Below the pieces are notes generated by a model, which saw nothing but the letters and a program-made list of their open reading frames with translations, did not search any database and had not been told where the DNA came from. Positions 6,859 through 15,015 of a stretch of DNA of 47,198 nucleotides are shown here, in pieces (position 1 is the first letter of the stretch; every line of letters begins with the position of its first letter). The stretch lies in contig NZ_JAHKRO010000074.1 in the NCBI RefSeq assembly GCF_019396325.1, forward strand, positions 1 through 47,198. Reading direction: 5' to 3'. This DNA is from Nonomuraea ceibae (GTDB taxonomy: Bacteria > Actinomycetota > Actinomycetes > Streptosporangiales > Streptosporangiaceae). The position numbers were made by a program, and so were the translations under genes.

Positions 6859-9108
6859 TCAGCGGGCGTGGTCCAGGCCGTCGGCCGGGGACGGCGGGAT
6901 CGGGGGCACGGTCGGCTTGGGGGTGAAGGACAGCGTCCCGTGGTTGATCGGGAACGTGGTCGGCATGGTGCCGGTCGCGCGCCCGTACGCGCAGGCGACG
7001 GCGGCCATCGAGGCGGCGACGCCCAGCTCGCCCGCGCCGCCGGGCCGGTCGGAGGTGCTGGGCATGACGATGATCCGCAGGTCGGGCGGGGTGTTCCACT
7101 GCCGGGTGTAGAAGTAGTCGTCCCAGCTCGCCTCCAGGAAGTGGCCGTCGCGCAGGTGCAGGCTGGAGGTGAGGGCCAGCGCGATCCCGTCCATGACGCC
7201 GCCCATCATCTGCGCCTCCAGGCCGCGCGGGTTGACGGCGAGCCCGGCGTCCACGGCGAAGACCGCCTTGGTGACGCGGGGACCGGTCACGCCGTCGCGG
7301 ATCGGCCGCTCGACGGTCTCCGGGCGGCAGTCGATCTCGACGAGGGCGGCGCTGACGGACTTGTACTCGCTGTGGAAGGCGATGCCCTGCGCGGTGCCGG
7401 CGGGCATCGGCCTGCCCCATTCGCCCGCTTCGGCGACCGCGGCCAGCACCGCGCGGGAGCGCTCGTCGTGCAGGAAGTCGTGCCGGAACCGGCGCGGGTC
7501 CCGGCCCATGCGGGCGGCGAGCCGGTCGACGACGAGCTCGCGGGCGCAGGTGACGTCGGGCGAGTAGACGTTGCGCATGCTGCCGGTGTTGAAGCCCCGG
7601 TCCGTCTCGTTGAGCAGCCGGCCGCTGACGCCGAACTGGTAGGGCATCGTCTGACTGAGCTGGAAGAACGTCTGGGCGAAGCTGAGGTCGCCCCCGGGGA
7701 GCCGGGCGGCCAGGGCGGTGATGATCTCGCCGAGGCCGTGCCCGAGATCGGTGGAGACGCTGGTGTGCCGCTGCTGGTAGCCGAGCACGGTGCCGCCGAG
7801 GTAGGAGACGCGTACCCGTGAGATGGCCATCGGGTGGGTGCGGCCCTGGCGGGAGTCGTCGGCGCGGTGCCACAGGAGCTTGACCGGCTTGCCGACGCGC
7901 TGTGACAGCTCGGCGGCCTCCAGGGCGGCGTCGAAGAACAGCTTGCGCCCGAAGGAGCCGCCGCCTTCGGTGACGTGCACGGTGACCCGGCTCTGCGGCA
8001 GCCCGAGCCTGGCGGCGATGGCCTGCTGGGCGACGATGGGCGACTTCAGCGACGACCAGATCTCGGCGCGGTCGGCGCGTACGTCGGCAATCGCGCAGTT
8101 GGGTTCGAGCGCGCTGTTGCTGCGGAAGTGGAAGGTGAACGAGCCCTCGACGACGGGGGTGGGCGGCCGGAGGCCGAGCGGCGGTTCGGCGGCGCGCAGC
8201 TCGCGGAGCACGGACTCGTCGGACTTGCCTTCGGCGGTGCCGGGCTTCCAGGTGACGCGCAGGGCGCGTACGGCGTCGACGCACTGGCCGAACGTGGCGG
8301 CGCGGACCGCCACCCCGGTGGAGATCACGACCGCGTCGGTGACGCCCGGCATGGCGCGGACCTCGGCGAGGTTGGCGACCGAGCCGACCTTGCCGTTGAT
8401 GGTGGGCGGGCGGCACACCATCGCCGGTTTCGCGTCCGGGACGTCCAGGTCCAGGGTGAACTTCTTGCGCCCGGTCACCGCGTCCAGCGCGTCGATCCGG
8501 TTGTGCGGGCGGCCGATGACGGTGAAGCTCTCGCGCGCGGCGAGCTCGACCGGCACCCGCAGCGTCCGCGTGGTGGCGGCCCTGCCGGAGAGCTCCCCGA
8601 TGCCGACGCTGCGGCCCGCGCGGTTGCTGATCACGCCGTCCTTCAGCGTCAGGTCGGCGGGGGCGACGCCGAGCTCGGCGGCGGCGGCCTGCATCAGCCG
8701 GCTCCGGGCGACGGCGGCCGCCACCCGGATCGGGACGTACGTCGCGAACGTCGTGTTCGATCCGCCGGTGAGCTGGTTGAACACCAGCTCCGGGCGGGCG
8801 TCGGCGAGCGTGACCCGTACCCGCCCGACCGGTACGGACAGCTCCTCGGCGATCAGCATGGCGGTGGAGGTGGTGATGCCCTGGCCCACCTCGGCCCGGG
8901 GCAGCGCGAACGACACCGTGCCGTCGGGGCCGACCTCGACCGTGATCAGGTTCGCGGTCGGCAGCGCCGCCGCGGTCATCAGGTCGTTGAGGTCGAGCAG
9001 GTCGGTGATCTCCGGCGACGGGAGGCCGGCGTCCAGCCCGGCGGCGGTGACCAGCGTCGGGGCCGCCAGCACGTACCCGAGGAAGCGCCGCCGCCCGATG
9101 GCCGTCAT
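6859..9108 (-). CDS. oxiB: Molybdopterin large subunit of aldehyde-type molybdenum hydroxylase (OxiB/IorB type)
   Basis: The protein is 749 aa. ATG 9108 overlaps the stop of the upstream lcp gene in an ATGA, implying translational coupling. A short N-terminal stretch, GRRRFLGYVLAAPTLVTAAG, resembles a Tat signal. The two molybdopterin domains show PRAEVGQGITTSTAMLIAEEL near residue 95, the GGGSFGRKLFFDAALEAAEL dinucleotide site in the middle, GFNTGSMRNVYSP, and the active-site segment PGGAGELGVAASMAAVACA, where the base is about Glu694. The closest layout is IorB: a single large subunit paired with the small [2Fe-2S] protein encoded next. In this operon the likely substrates are aldehydes or ketones cut from polyisoprene by Lcp; that is inference from context. 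Confidence 0.88.
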   Translation of the reverse strand: MTAIGRRRFLGYVLAAPTLVTAAGLDAGLPSPEITDLLDLNDLMTAAALPTANLITVEVGPDGTVSFALPRAEVGQGITTSTAMLIAEELSVPVGRVRVTLADARPELVFNQLTGGSNTTFATYVPIRVAAAVARSRLMQAAAAELGVAPADLTLKDGVISNRAGRSVGIGELSGRAATTRTLRVPVELAARESFTVIGRPHNRIDALDAVTGRKKFTLDLDVPDAKPAMVCRPPTINGKVGSVANLAEVRAMPGVTDAVVISTGVAVRAATFGQCVDAVRALRVTWKPGTAEGKSDESVLRELRAAEPPLGLRPPTPVVEGSFTFHFRSNSALEPNCAIADVRADRAEIWSSLKSPIVAQQAIAARLGLPQSRVTVHVTEGGGSFGRKLFFDAALEAAELSQRVGKPVKLLWHRADDSRQGRTHPMAISRVRVSYLGGTVLGYQQRHTSVSTDLGHGLGEIITALAARLPGGDLSFAQTFFQLSQTMPYQFGVSGRLLNETDRGFNTGSMRNVYSPDVTCARELVVDRLAARMGRDPRRFRHDFLHDERSRAVLAAVAEAGEWGRPMPAGTAQGIAFHSEYKSVSAALVEIDCRPETVERPIRDGVTGPRVTKAVFAVDAGLAVNPRGLEAQMMGGVMDGIALALTSSLHLRDGHFLEASWDDYFYTRQWNTPPDLRIIVMPSTSDRPGGAGELGVAASMAAVACAYGRATGTMPTTFPINHGTLSFTPKPTVPPIPPSPADGLDHAR

Positions 9109-10319
9109 GTGCCGGGACGGTTCGTCGTCGGGATTGCGATCCTGGTTTCCCGGCCCTTGGTGAGGAAGAACATGATGTACCGCCGGGCGGCCTCGTCGAT
9201 CACCCAGGCGATCTCGGGCACCAGCGGCAGCGGCACGAGGCCCTCGCGGAACCGCACCAGCTTCGGCCAGGCGGACCTGACCAGCGGGTCCCACACCGGC
9301 TCGCGTTCGATGCCGTCCCAGTCGGCCACCTGGTCGCCGACCAGGTAGCGGGCCAGCGCGTTGCACAGGGGCCGGCTGACGCTGCCGGGGCTGGTCTGCT
9401 CGGCGAGCTGGTCCAGCAGGATGTCGGTCAGCGCCACGCCCTCCGGCGTCGGCCCCATGTTGCGCGGCAGCACCTGGTCCGACTGGGCCTCGGCGTCGGC
9501 CCAGGTGGCGGGGATGTACTCGTCCCTGATGCCGAGCAGGTGCGCGGTCACCTGCCACACGTGCAGGTACGCCTCCGACTCGGCGGCGCTGATCGGCACC
9601 TTCCACTCGCGCATCCTGCGCATCGCGAACGTCGGCAGCGTGTGCCAGGTGACCAGCATGTCCTCCTGGCTGATCGGGATGCCGTAGGGCCAGTGCGGCA
9701 CCTGCTTGAGCAGATGCCGGACCGCCGCGTGCACCAGCCGGGTCTTGACCGACTCGACCACGCAGGAGCCGTCGGGCCGGTAGGCGTTCAGCGAGCCGAC
9801 GGCGAACCCGAGGATGCTGGTCTTGGCGACGCGGTCCTCCATGTCGGCGCCGCCCTTGGAGTAGTAGACGGCCCGCGCCTCCTTGGGGATGGCGGTGCTC
9901 AGCATGCCGCCGCCGACGCCGTTGAGCAGGTTCAGGTACAGGCCCCTGGCCTTGTTGAACTCGGCGGCGGTGCCGAGCTTGCCGTGGTCGGCCCACGGCG
10001 GGAGGCGGCGGGCGCGCTCCATGAAGTCGCGCAGGTCGGCCGGCAGCCCGGCGGGCAGCGGCTGGTCGTTGCGGGTCCAGTCCCATAGCAGGCGGTTGAC
10101 CTCGGGGACGGCGCCGCGGTCGAGGAGCGAGGCGACCAGCGGGTCGGCCTCCTCGTCCCACACCCAGCGCGGGTCGGCGCCCGCTCCGGAGCCGGCGACC
10201 GATCCGGCCGCCGCCCACGTCCACGGGCGGGCCTCGGCGGGGGTGGCCATCCCGAGCGCGCCGAGCGCGCCCAGGGCCCCGCCCGAGATCAACATCCTGC
10301 GCCTGCTCAGCTCCGCCAT
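9105..10319 (-). CDS. lcp: Latex-clearing protein (rubber oxygenase), second copy
   Basis: The protein is 404 aa, starting at ATG 10319 with GGAGAGGAG 8 nt upstream. A twin-arginine signal, SRRRMLISGGALGALGALGMATPAEA, indicates Tat export. The body is the DUF2236/MpaB-type b-haem dioxygenase fold. Residues known from Streptomyces K30 Lcp are kept one position earlier: Glu147 (IPKEARA), Arg163, Lys166 and Thr167 (DRVAKT), and His197 (VKTRLVHAAVRH). Lcp cleaves cis-1,4-polyisoprene into aldehyde- and ketone-ended oligomers outside the cell. It is a diverged tandem paralogue of the copy at 10381, with near-identical blocks (VWDEEA, LPAGLPADLRDFMERARRLP, HLLGIRDEYIPA), and is coupled to oxiB. It may differ in product length or temperature range; that cannot be read from sequence. 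Confidence 0.92.
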   Translation of the reverse strand: MAELSRRRMLISGGALGALGALGMATPAEARPWTWAAAGSVAGSGAGADPRWVWDEEADPLVASLLDRGAVPEVNRLLWDWTRNDQPLPAGLPADLRDFMERARRLPPWADHGKLGTAAEFNKARGLYLNLLNGVGGGMLSTAIPKEARAVYYSKGGADMEDRVAKTSILGFAVGSLNAYRPDGSCVVESVKTRLVHAAVRHLLKQVPHWPYGIPISQEDMLVTWHTLPTFAMRRMREWKVPISAAESEAYLHVWQVTAHLLGIRDEYIPATWADAEAQSDQVLPRNMGPTPEGVALTDILLDQLAEQTSPGSVSRPLCNALARYLVGDQVADWDGIEREPVWDPLVRSAWPKLVRFREGLVPLPLVPEIAWVIDEAARRYIMFFLTKGRETRIAIPTTNRPGT

Positions 10320-10338
10320 GCCGGGAACTCCTCTCCGA

Positions 10339-10371
10339 GCCGTGCCCCGGCCGCTCGGGCCGGGGCACGGC
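10339..10371 (-). terminator. Perfect 14-bp hairpin between the two lcp genes
   Basis: GCCGTGCCCCGGCC and GGCCGGGGCACGGC form a perfect 14-bp stem with a 5-nt loop, starting 9 nt after the first lcp stop and ending 19 nt before the second lcp start. No U-tract follows in the direction of transcription. It could be a leaky intra-operon terminator or a stem that protects the 3' end of the first lcp transcript. Either would give unequal amounts of the two oxygenases. Confidence 0.7.
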
Positions 10372-10380
10372 GTCTTCTGA

Positions 10381-11604
10381 TCAGGACGGGCGGTTGGTGT
10401 CGGGGATCTCGATGCTGATCGGCCGCGCCTCCGACAGGAAGAGCAGGGCGGCCTTGCGGAGGAACTCGTCGAACAGCCAGTACGCCTCGGGCGCGGCAGG
10501 GAAGGGCAGCAGGCCCTCCCGTACGGCGATGAACGGCTTCCAGCTCACCCGCAGCAGCGGGTCCCAGACCAGCTCGCGGCGGATCCTGAGCCAGGAGGCG
10601 ATCTCGTCGCCGAGCATGAAGCGGGTGAACGCGCCGAGGATCGGCTTGCCGAGGATGCCGCCGTCGACGCCGGAGCCGAGGTTGAGCAGGATGTCGGCCA
10701 GCTTGACGCCCTCGGGCGTCGGCGCGAGCACCGGGTCGAGGACCTGCGCGGCCTGGGAGTTCGCCTCGGCCCACGAGGCGGGGATGTACTCGTCCCTGAT
10801 GCCGAGCAGGTGCGCGCACAGCTGCCACGAGTGCAGGAAGGCGTCGGACTCGGCGGCGGGGATCGGCACCTCCCACGCGGTGAGCTTCTGCATGACGGTC
10901 GTGGGCAGGCTGTGCCAGGTGACCATCATGTCCCGCTGGCTGATCGGGATCTCCTCGTCGGCGACCTGCGCCCAGTAGGGCGACTGCGGCAGCAGGTGGC
11001 GCACCGCGGCGTGCACCAGCCGGGTCTTGACGCAGGTGACGATCATCTCGCCGCGGGGGTCGTAGGCGTCGGCGGACATGATGTCGTAGCCGAGCTTGGC
11101 GGTCTTGGAGATGCGGTCCTTCATGTCCGCGCCGCCCTGGGAGTAGTAGACGGCGCGGGCCTCCTTGGGGATGACCGTGCTCATCATGCCGCTGGCCAGC
11201 CCGTACAGCAGGCCGAGGTAGAGCCCGCGCTTCTTGTTGAACTCGACGACGGGGGCGAGCCTGCCCCGGTCGGCCCAGGCGGGGAGGCGCCGGGCCCGTT
11301 CCATGAAGTCGCGCAGGTCGGCCGGGAGCCCGGCGGGCAGCGGCTGGCCGTTCTTGGTCCAGGTCCGTAACAGCTCGTTGACGCGGGGCACGTCGCCCCG
11401 GTCGAGGAGGGAGGCGACCAGCGGGCCGGCCTCCTCGTCCCACACCCAGCGGGGGTCGGCGCCCGCGCCGGCGCCTCCGACGGAGCCCGTGGGCGACCAC
11501 GTCCACGGCGCCTGCGCCCGCGCGGGGGTGGCGATGCCGAGCGCGCCGAGCGCGCCCAGCGCCCCGCCGGCCTTGAGCACGTAGCGTCTGCTGACCTTGT
11601 CCAC
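10381..11604 (-). CDS. lcp: Latex-clearing protein (rubber oxygenase), first copy
   Basis: The protein is 407 aa, the same length as I recall for Streptomyces K30 Lcp. GTG 11604 is chosen because GGAGGAG precedes it and the Tat signal (SRRYVLKAGGALGALGALGIATPARA) starts at residue 5; the frame stays open for 34 codons upstream without a ribosome site. Counting from this start, the K30 functional residues fall at exactly the published numbers: Glu148 (catalytic base), Arg164, Lys167 (distal haem ligand in the closed form), Thr168 and His198 (proximal haem ligand). The enzyme is an exported b-type haem dioxygenase that endo-cleaves polyisoprene. It heads the operon lcp-lcp-oxiB-oxiA and faces a divergent TetR gene. 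Confidence 0.95.
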   Translation of the reverse strand: MDKVSRRYVLKAGGALGALGALGIATPARAQAPWTWSPTGSVGGAGAGADPRWVWDEEAGPLVASLLDRGDVPRVNELLRTWTKNGQPLPAGLPADLRDFMERARRLPAWADRGRLAPVVEFNKKRGLYLGLLYGLASGMMSTVIPKEARAVYYSQGGADMKDRISKTAKLGYDIMSADAYDPRGEMIVTCVKTRLVHAAVRHLLPQSPYWAQVADEEIPISQRDMMVTWHSLPTTVMQKLTAWEVPIPAAESDAFLHSWQLCAHLLGIRDEYIPASWAEANSQAAQVLDPVLAPTPEGVKLADILLNLGSGVDGGILGKPILGAFTRFMLGDEIASWLRIRRELVWDPLLRVSWKPFIAVREGLLPFPAAPEAYWLFDEFLRKAALLFLSEARPISIEIPDTNRPS

Positions 11605-11619
11605 GCTTGCGTTCTCCTC

Positions 11620-11680
11620 CCTCGATCGAGGTCGAGAGCACCTCCTGATACGATGAAACAAAATCTGGTTCTGCGTATCA
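11620..11680. promoter_or_regulatory. Candidate operators between lcp and the divergent TetR gene
   Basis: The 145-bp divergent region contains a perfect 12-bp palindrome, CCTCGATCGAGG (11620-11631), in the lcp leader, and a wide inverted repeat, TGATACG (11646-11652) with CGTATCA (11674-11680), flanking an AT-richer block with AACAAAATCTGGTT that is likely promoter sequence. The wide repeat is symmetrical about 11663 and is the better operator candidate for the adjacent TetR protein. Exact promoter elements are not clear. Confidence 0.5.
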
Positions 11681-11749
11681 TCACAGCACAGTGTCCTGGC
11701 CCTCACAAGACCCAGGTGATGGAGGCAGAATCACTCACGGGAGGTGATC

Positions 11750-12418
11750 GTGGAATCCGCGCTGTCCGTGCTCATGACGCCGACGGACTCCGAGTCGCTG
11801 CTGGACCGCGCCTACAGCGACGCCGTCGAACGGGTCGACGCCGTCGACGAGACCCGCGCGCGCATCCTCGACGCGGCCTACGAGCAGTTCTGCCGCATGG
11901 GGATCCGCCGCTCGACCATGGAGGACGTGGCCCGCCGCGCCGGGGTCTCGCGCATCACCGTCTACCGCCGCTTCGCCACCAAGGACGCCCTCGTCGAGCA
12001 CGTCGTACGGCGCGAGTTCCGCCGCTACTTCGACCAGTTCCTCGTCGACATCGAGCACGCCCGCACCGCCGCCGACCGGGTCGTCCTCGGCTTCGTGAGC
12101 TCGCTGCGCGCCATCCGCCGCAACCCGCTCATCGGCGGCCTCATCGCCGCCGAGCCCGACCTGGTGGTCCCCTCCATGATCAGCGACGGCGGGCAGACCC
12201 TCGCCACCGTCCGGCAGTTCGTCGCGGGCCAGCTCCGCCGCGAGCAGCGCGCCGGCCACGTCTCCGCCGACCTCGACGCCGAGCTCGTGGCCGAGCTGAT
12301 GGTACGGGTCTCCGCCTCCTTCCTGGCGACGCCGAGCCGGATCGTCGACCTCGACGACGACGACCAGCTCGCGGCCGTGGCCAGGCGTTTCCTCGTGCCC
12401 ATGCTCACCCCGCGCTGA
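11750..12418 (+). CDS. lcpR: TetR-family regulator, probable LcpR of the rubber operon
   Basis: The protein is 222 aa. GTG 11750 has GGGAGG 5 nt upstream; the in-frame GTG at 11744 overlaps that site and is less likely. After an N-terminal extension of about 30 residues comes the TetR HTH: ETRARILDAAYEQFCRMGIRRSTMEDVARRAGVSRITVYRRFATKDALVEHV. The C-terminal ligand domain is typical in length. LcpR proteins described in Gordonia and other rubber degraders are TetR repressors encoded next to lcp; divergent placement here supports the same role. The inducer is presumably a polyisoprene breakdown product, but nothing in the sequence shows it. The symbol is given on context. Confidence 0.82.
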   Translation: MESALSVLMTPTDSESLLDRAYSDAVERVDAVDETRARILDAAYEQFCRMGIRRSTMEDVARRAGVSRITVYRRFATKDALVEHVVRREFRRYFDQFLVDIEHARTAADRVVLGFVSSLRAIRRNPLIGGLIAAEPDLVVPSMISDGGQTLATVRQFVAGQLRREQRAGHVSADLDAELVAELMVRVSASFLATPSRIVDLDDDDQLAAVARRFLVPMLTPR

Positions 12419-12521
12419 CGTTCGCCCGGCGGCCGACCACTTTCCGGCTCCGGCGGTGTCCATCCCTTCGTCAGGCGTCACCGGGCAGTTCGGCGGGCGC
12501 CACCGGAGAGAAGGAGCCACC

Positions 12522-13547
12522 ATGCGAGGGAGTCCGTCGGCGGCCGAGCTGCTGGCGCTGGCGCGCGGCGGCGACGGCGAGGCGTTCCGCGAGCTCGTCG
12601 AGCCGTACCGGCGCGAGCTCCAGGTGCACTGCTACCGCATCCTGGGCTCGGTGCAGGACGCCGAGGACCTGGTCCAGGAGACGCTGCTGGCGGCCTGGCG
12701 CGGGATGGACGGCTACGAGCAGCGCGCCTCGGTGCGCACCTGGCTCTACCGCATCGCGACCAACCGCTGCCTCAACGCCCTGCGGGCCGGATCGCGGCGT
12801 CCGCAGGACCGGCGGGCCTACCGCGTGGAGGTCACGTTGCCCGAGCCGTCGCACCGCCGGGACGAGCCGAGCTGGCTGGAGCCCTATCCTGACGCGCTGC
12901 TCGACGAGCTCGCCGACCGGATGCCCGGCCCGGAGGCCCGCTACGAGCTGCGCGAGTCGGTGTCGCTGGCGTTCCTGGCGGCGCTGCAACGGCTGCCGCC
13001 CAGGCAGCGGGCCGTGCTCGTGCTGCGCGACGTGCTGGGCTTCCGGGCCGGCGAGGTGGCGGGCATGATCGGCGCCACCGAGAACGCCGTCGCGATGGCG
13101 CTGAAGCGGGCCAGGGCCACCCTCGCGGGTGAGCTGCCCGGGCGGGAGAGCGCCCCGCTGCCCGGCTCGGCGCGCGAGCGGCGGCTGGTCGACGCGTTCG
13201 CGCGGGCGTTCCAGGCCGGCGACGTGGACGCCGTCGTGGCGCTGCTGACCGACGACGCGTGGCTGACCATGCCGCCGCTGCCGCTGGAGTATCAGGGCCC
13301 GGAGGTCATCCGTCATTTCCTGGCCACCGTCGCGATGTGCGGAGGCCGCGAGTACGTGTTGATCCCGACGCGGGCCAACGGGCAGCCGGCGTTCGGCTGC
13401 TACCAGCGCGACCCGCGCACGCCGATCCTGCACGCGCACGGCGTGCTCGTGCTGACGCTGACCGGCGACCGGATCGCCGTGGTGACGCGCTTCCTGGACA
13501 ACGCGCTGCTGGCGTCCTTCGGGCTGCCCCGGTCGCTGCGCGACTGA
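12522..13547 (+). CDS. ECF-type RNA polymerase sigma factor with SnoaL-like C-terminal domain
   Basis: The protein is 341 aa, starting at ATG 12522 with AAGGAG 5 nt upstream. Region 2 (residues about 15-85) contains YRRELQVHCYRILGSVQDAEDLVQETLLAAWRGMDGYE and RTWLYRIATNRCLNALR. Region 4 (about 145-200) contains LPPRQRAVLVLRDVLGFRAGEVAGMIGATENAVAMALKRARATL. A further 130 residues form a SnoaL/NTF2-like domain, starting RLVDAFARAFQAGDVDAVVALLTDDAWLTMPPLP. This is the sigma-70 TIGR02960/SigG-like architecture, in which the fused domain is thought to replace or assist an anti-sigma factor. No separate anti-sigma gene is adjacent. The MFS gene starts 31 bp downstream and may be co-transcribed. Confidence 0.88.
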   Translation: MRGSPSAAELLALARGGDGEAFRELVEPYRRELQVHCYRILGSVQDAEDLVQETLLAAWRGMDGYEQRASVRTWLYRIATNRCLNALRAGSRRPQDRRAYRVEVTLPEPSHRRDEPSWLEPYPDALLDELADRMPGPEARYELRESVSLAFLAALQRLPPRQRAVLVLRDVLGFRAGEVAGMIGATENAVAMALKRARATLAGELPGRESAPLPGSARERRLVDAFARAFQAGDVDAVVALLTDDAWLTMPPLPLEYQGPEVIRHFLATVAMCGGREYVLIPTRANGQPAFGCYQRDPRTPILHAHGVLVLTLTGDRIAVVTRFLDNALLASFGLPRSLRD

Positions 13548-13578
13548 CGGCCACACTTTTACCGACATAGGGGGATAC

Positions 13579-14997
13579 GTGCGTGTCGACGGAGGGCGGA
13601 TGACGCCCGGACAGGCATGGGTGCTGGGCCTGGCCTCGCTGGCGTCGTTCATGATGGCCCTGGACAGCCTGGTCGTGACCACCGCGCTGGGCACGATCCG
13701 GCAGGATCTGGCGGCCTCGATCGAGTCGCTCGAATGGACCGTCAACGCCTACAGCCTGACGTTCGCCGTCCTGCTGCTGACGGGGGCGGCGCTGGGGGAC
13801 CGGTTCGGGCGGCGGCGGGTGTTCGTCACCGGGCTGGCCGTGTTCACGGCGGCGTCGGCGGCGTGCGCGCTGTCGCCGGACATCGGCACGCTGATCGCGG
13901 CGCGGGCGCTCCAGGGGGCGGGCGGCGCGATGGTGCTGCCGCTGTCGCTCACGCTGATCACCGTGGCGTTCCCGCCGGAGCGGCGGGGCCGGGCGATGGG
14001 GCTGTACCTCGGCCTCACCGGCCTGGCCACGTTCAGCGGGCCGTTCGTCGGCGGGGTCGTCGCCGAAGGGCTCGCCTGGCAGTGGATCTTCTGGCTGAAC
14101 CTGCCGATCGGGCTGGCCGCGATCGCGCTCACCGTCCGCCGCGTCGAGGAGAGCGCGGGCCCGCGCAACCGGCTCGACCTGGGCGGCGTCGCGCTGGTGA
14201 CGCTCGGCGCGCTCGGCGTCGTGTGGGGGCTGGTGCGCGGGAACGCGGCGGGCTGGGGGAGCACCGAGGTGCTGGGCACGCTGCTGCTCGGCGTCGCGCT
14301 GCTGATCGCCTTCGTGGCCTGGGAACGGCGTGCGGAGGCGCCGATGCTGCCCATGCGGTTCTTCCGGCTGCGCGCGTTCGCCACCGCCGCCTCGGCCAAC
14401 TTCCTGGTCTTCGCCTCGCTCTACGGCACGATGTTCTTCCTCGCCCAGTACTTCCAGATCGTGCACGGCGACGGGCCGCTCGGCGCGGGGCTGCGGCTCA
14501 TGCCGTGGACGGCGACGCTCATGGTGTGCGCGCCGATCGCCGGGCGGCTGGCCGACAGGGTGGGCGAGCGGACGTTCGTGGCCGGCGGGCTGCTGCTGCA
14601 GAGCGTGAGCATGGGCTGGATCGCCCTCGCCGCCGGGCCCGGCGCAGGCTATCTCGAACTGCTGCCCGCGCTGATCACCAGCGGGGCCGGGCTGACCATG
14701 GCCATGCCCGCCGCGCAGAAGGCGGCGGTCGGCGCGGTCCTGCCGCACGAGATCGGCCAGGCGTCCGGCGCGTTCATGACATTGCGGATCTTTGGCGGGG
14801 TGCTCGGCGTCGCCGTCTCGGTCGCGGTCTTCGCCGCGACCGGCGGCTACGCCTCGCCCGCGGAGTTCGGCGCCGGGTTCGCGGCGGCGATGGGCGCGGT
14901 CACCGCGCTCGCCCTCGCCGGGCTGCTCACCGCCCTCGGCATGCCGCGCGGGCGGACCGTCCTGACCTCCGTGTCCAGGCCGGAGACCGTTCGATGA
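13579..14997 (+). CDS. MFS drug efflux transporter, EmrB/QacA (DHA2) type
   Basis: The protein is 472 aa with about 14 hydrophobic segments. DHA2 motifs are present: SFMMALDSLVVTTALGTIRQDL in helix 1, EWTVNAYSLTFAVLLLTGAALGDRFGRRRVF (motif A after helix 2), ARALQGAGGAMVLPLSLTLI (helix 4) and GPFVGGVVAEGLAWQWIFWLNLPIGL (motif C region). Such pumps export hydrophobic drugs by proton antiport. GTG 13579 follows a GGGGG tract; ATG 13600 with GGAGGG is an alternative start that removes seven residues. It lies between the sigma factor and PEP mutase-like genes with short gaps, probably in one transcript. Confidence 0.88.
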   Translation: MRVDGGRMTPGQAWVLGLASLASFMMALDSLVVTTALGTIRQDLAASIESLEWTVNAYSLTFAVLLLTGAALGDRFGRRRVFVTGLAVFTAASAACALSPDIGTLIAARALQGAGGAMVLPLSLTLITVAFPPERRGRAMGLYLGLTGLATFSGPFVGGVVAEGLAWQWIFWLNLPIGLAAIALTVRRVEESAGPRNRLDLGGVALVTLGALGVVWGLVRGNAAGWGSTEVLGTLLLGVALLIAFVAWERRAEAPMLPMRFFRLRAFATAASANFLVFASLYGTMFFLAQYFQIVHGDGPLGAGLRLMPWTATLMVCAPIAGRLADRVGERTFVAGGLLLQSVSMGWIALAAGPGAGYLELLPALITSGAGLTMAMPAAQKAAVGAVLPHEIGQASGAFMTLRIFGGVLGVAVSVAVFAATGGYASPAEFGAGFAAAMGAVTALALAGLLTALGMPRGRTVLTSVSRPETVR

Positions 14998-15015
14998 CGA
15001 CCCCGGAGGAACCCC

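Noticed and set aside
6859..10368. A single leftward open frame of over 1,100 codons spanning oxiB and the second lcp gene, which might suggest a fusion protein.
   Set aside because: Only the part after ATG 9108 reads as oxiB. Upstream of it the frame is a low-complexity Arg/Pro-rich shadow of lcp, which is clearly coded in another frame with its own Tat signal and ribosome site.
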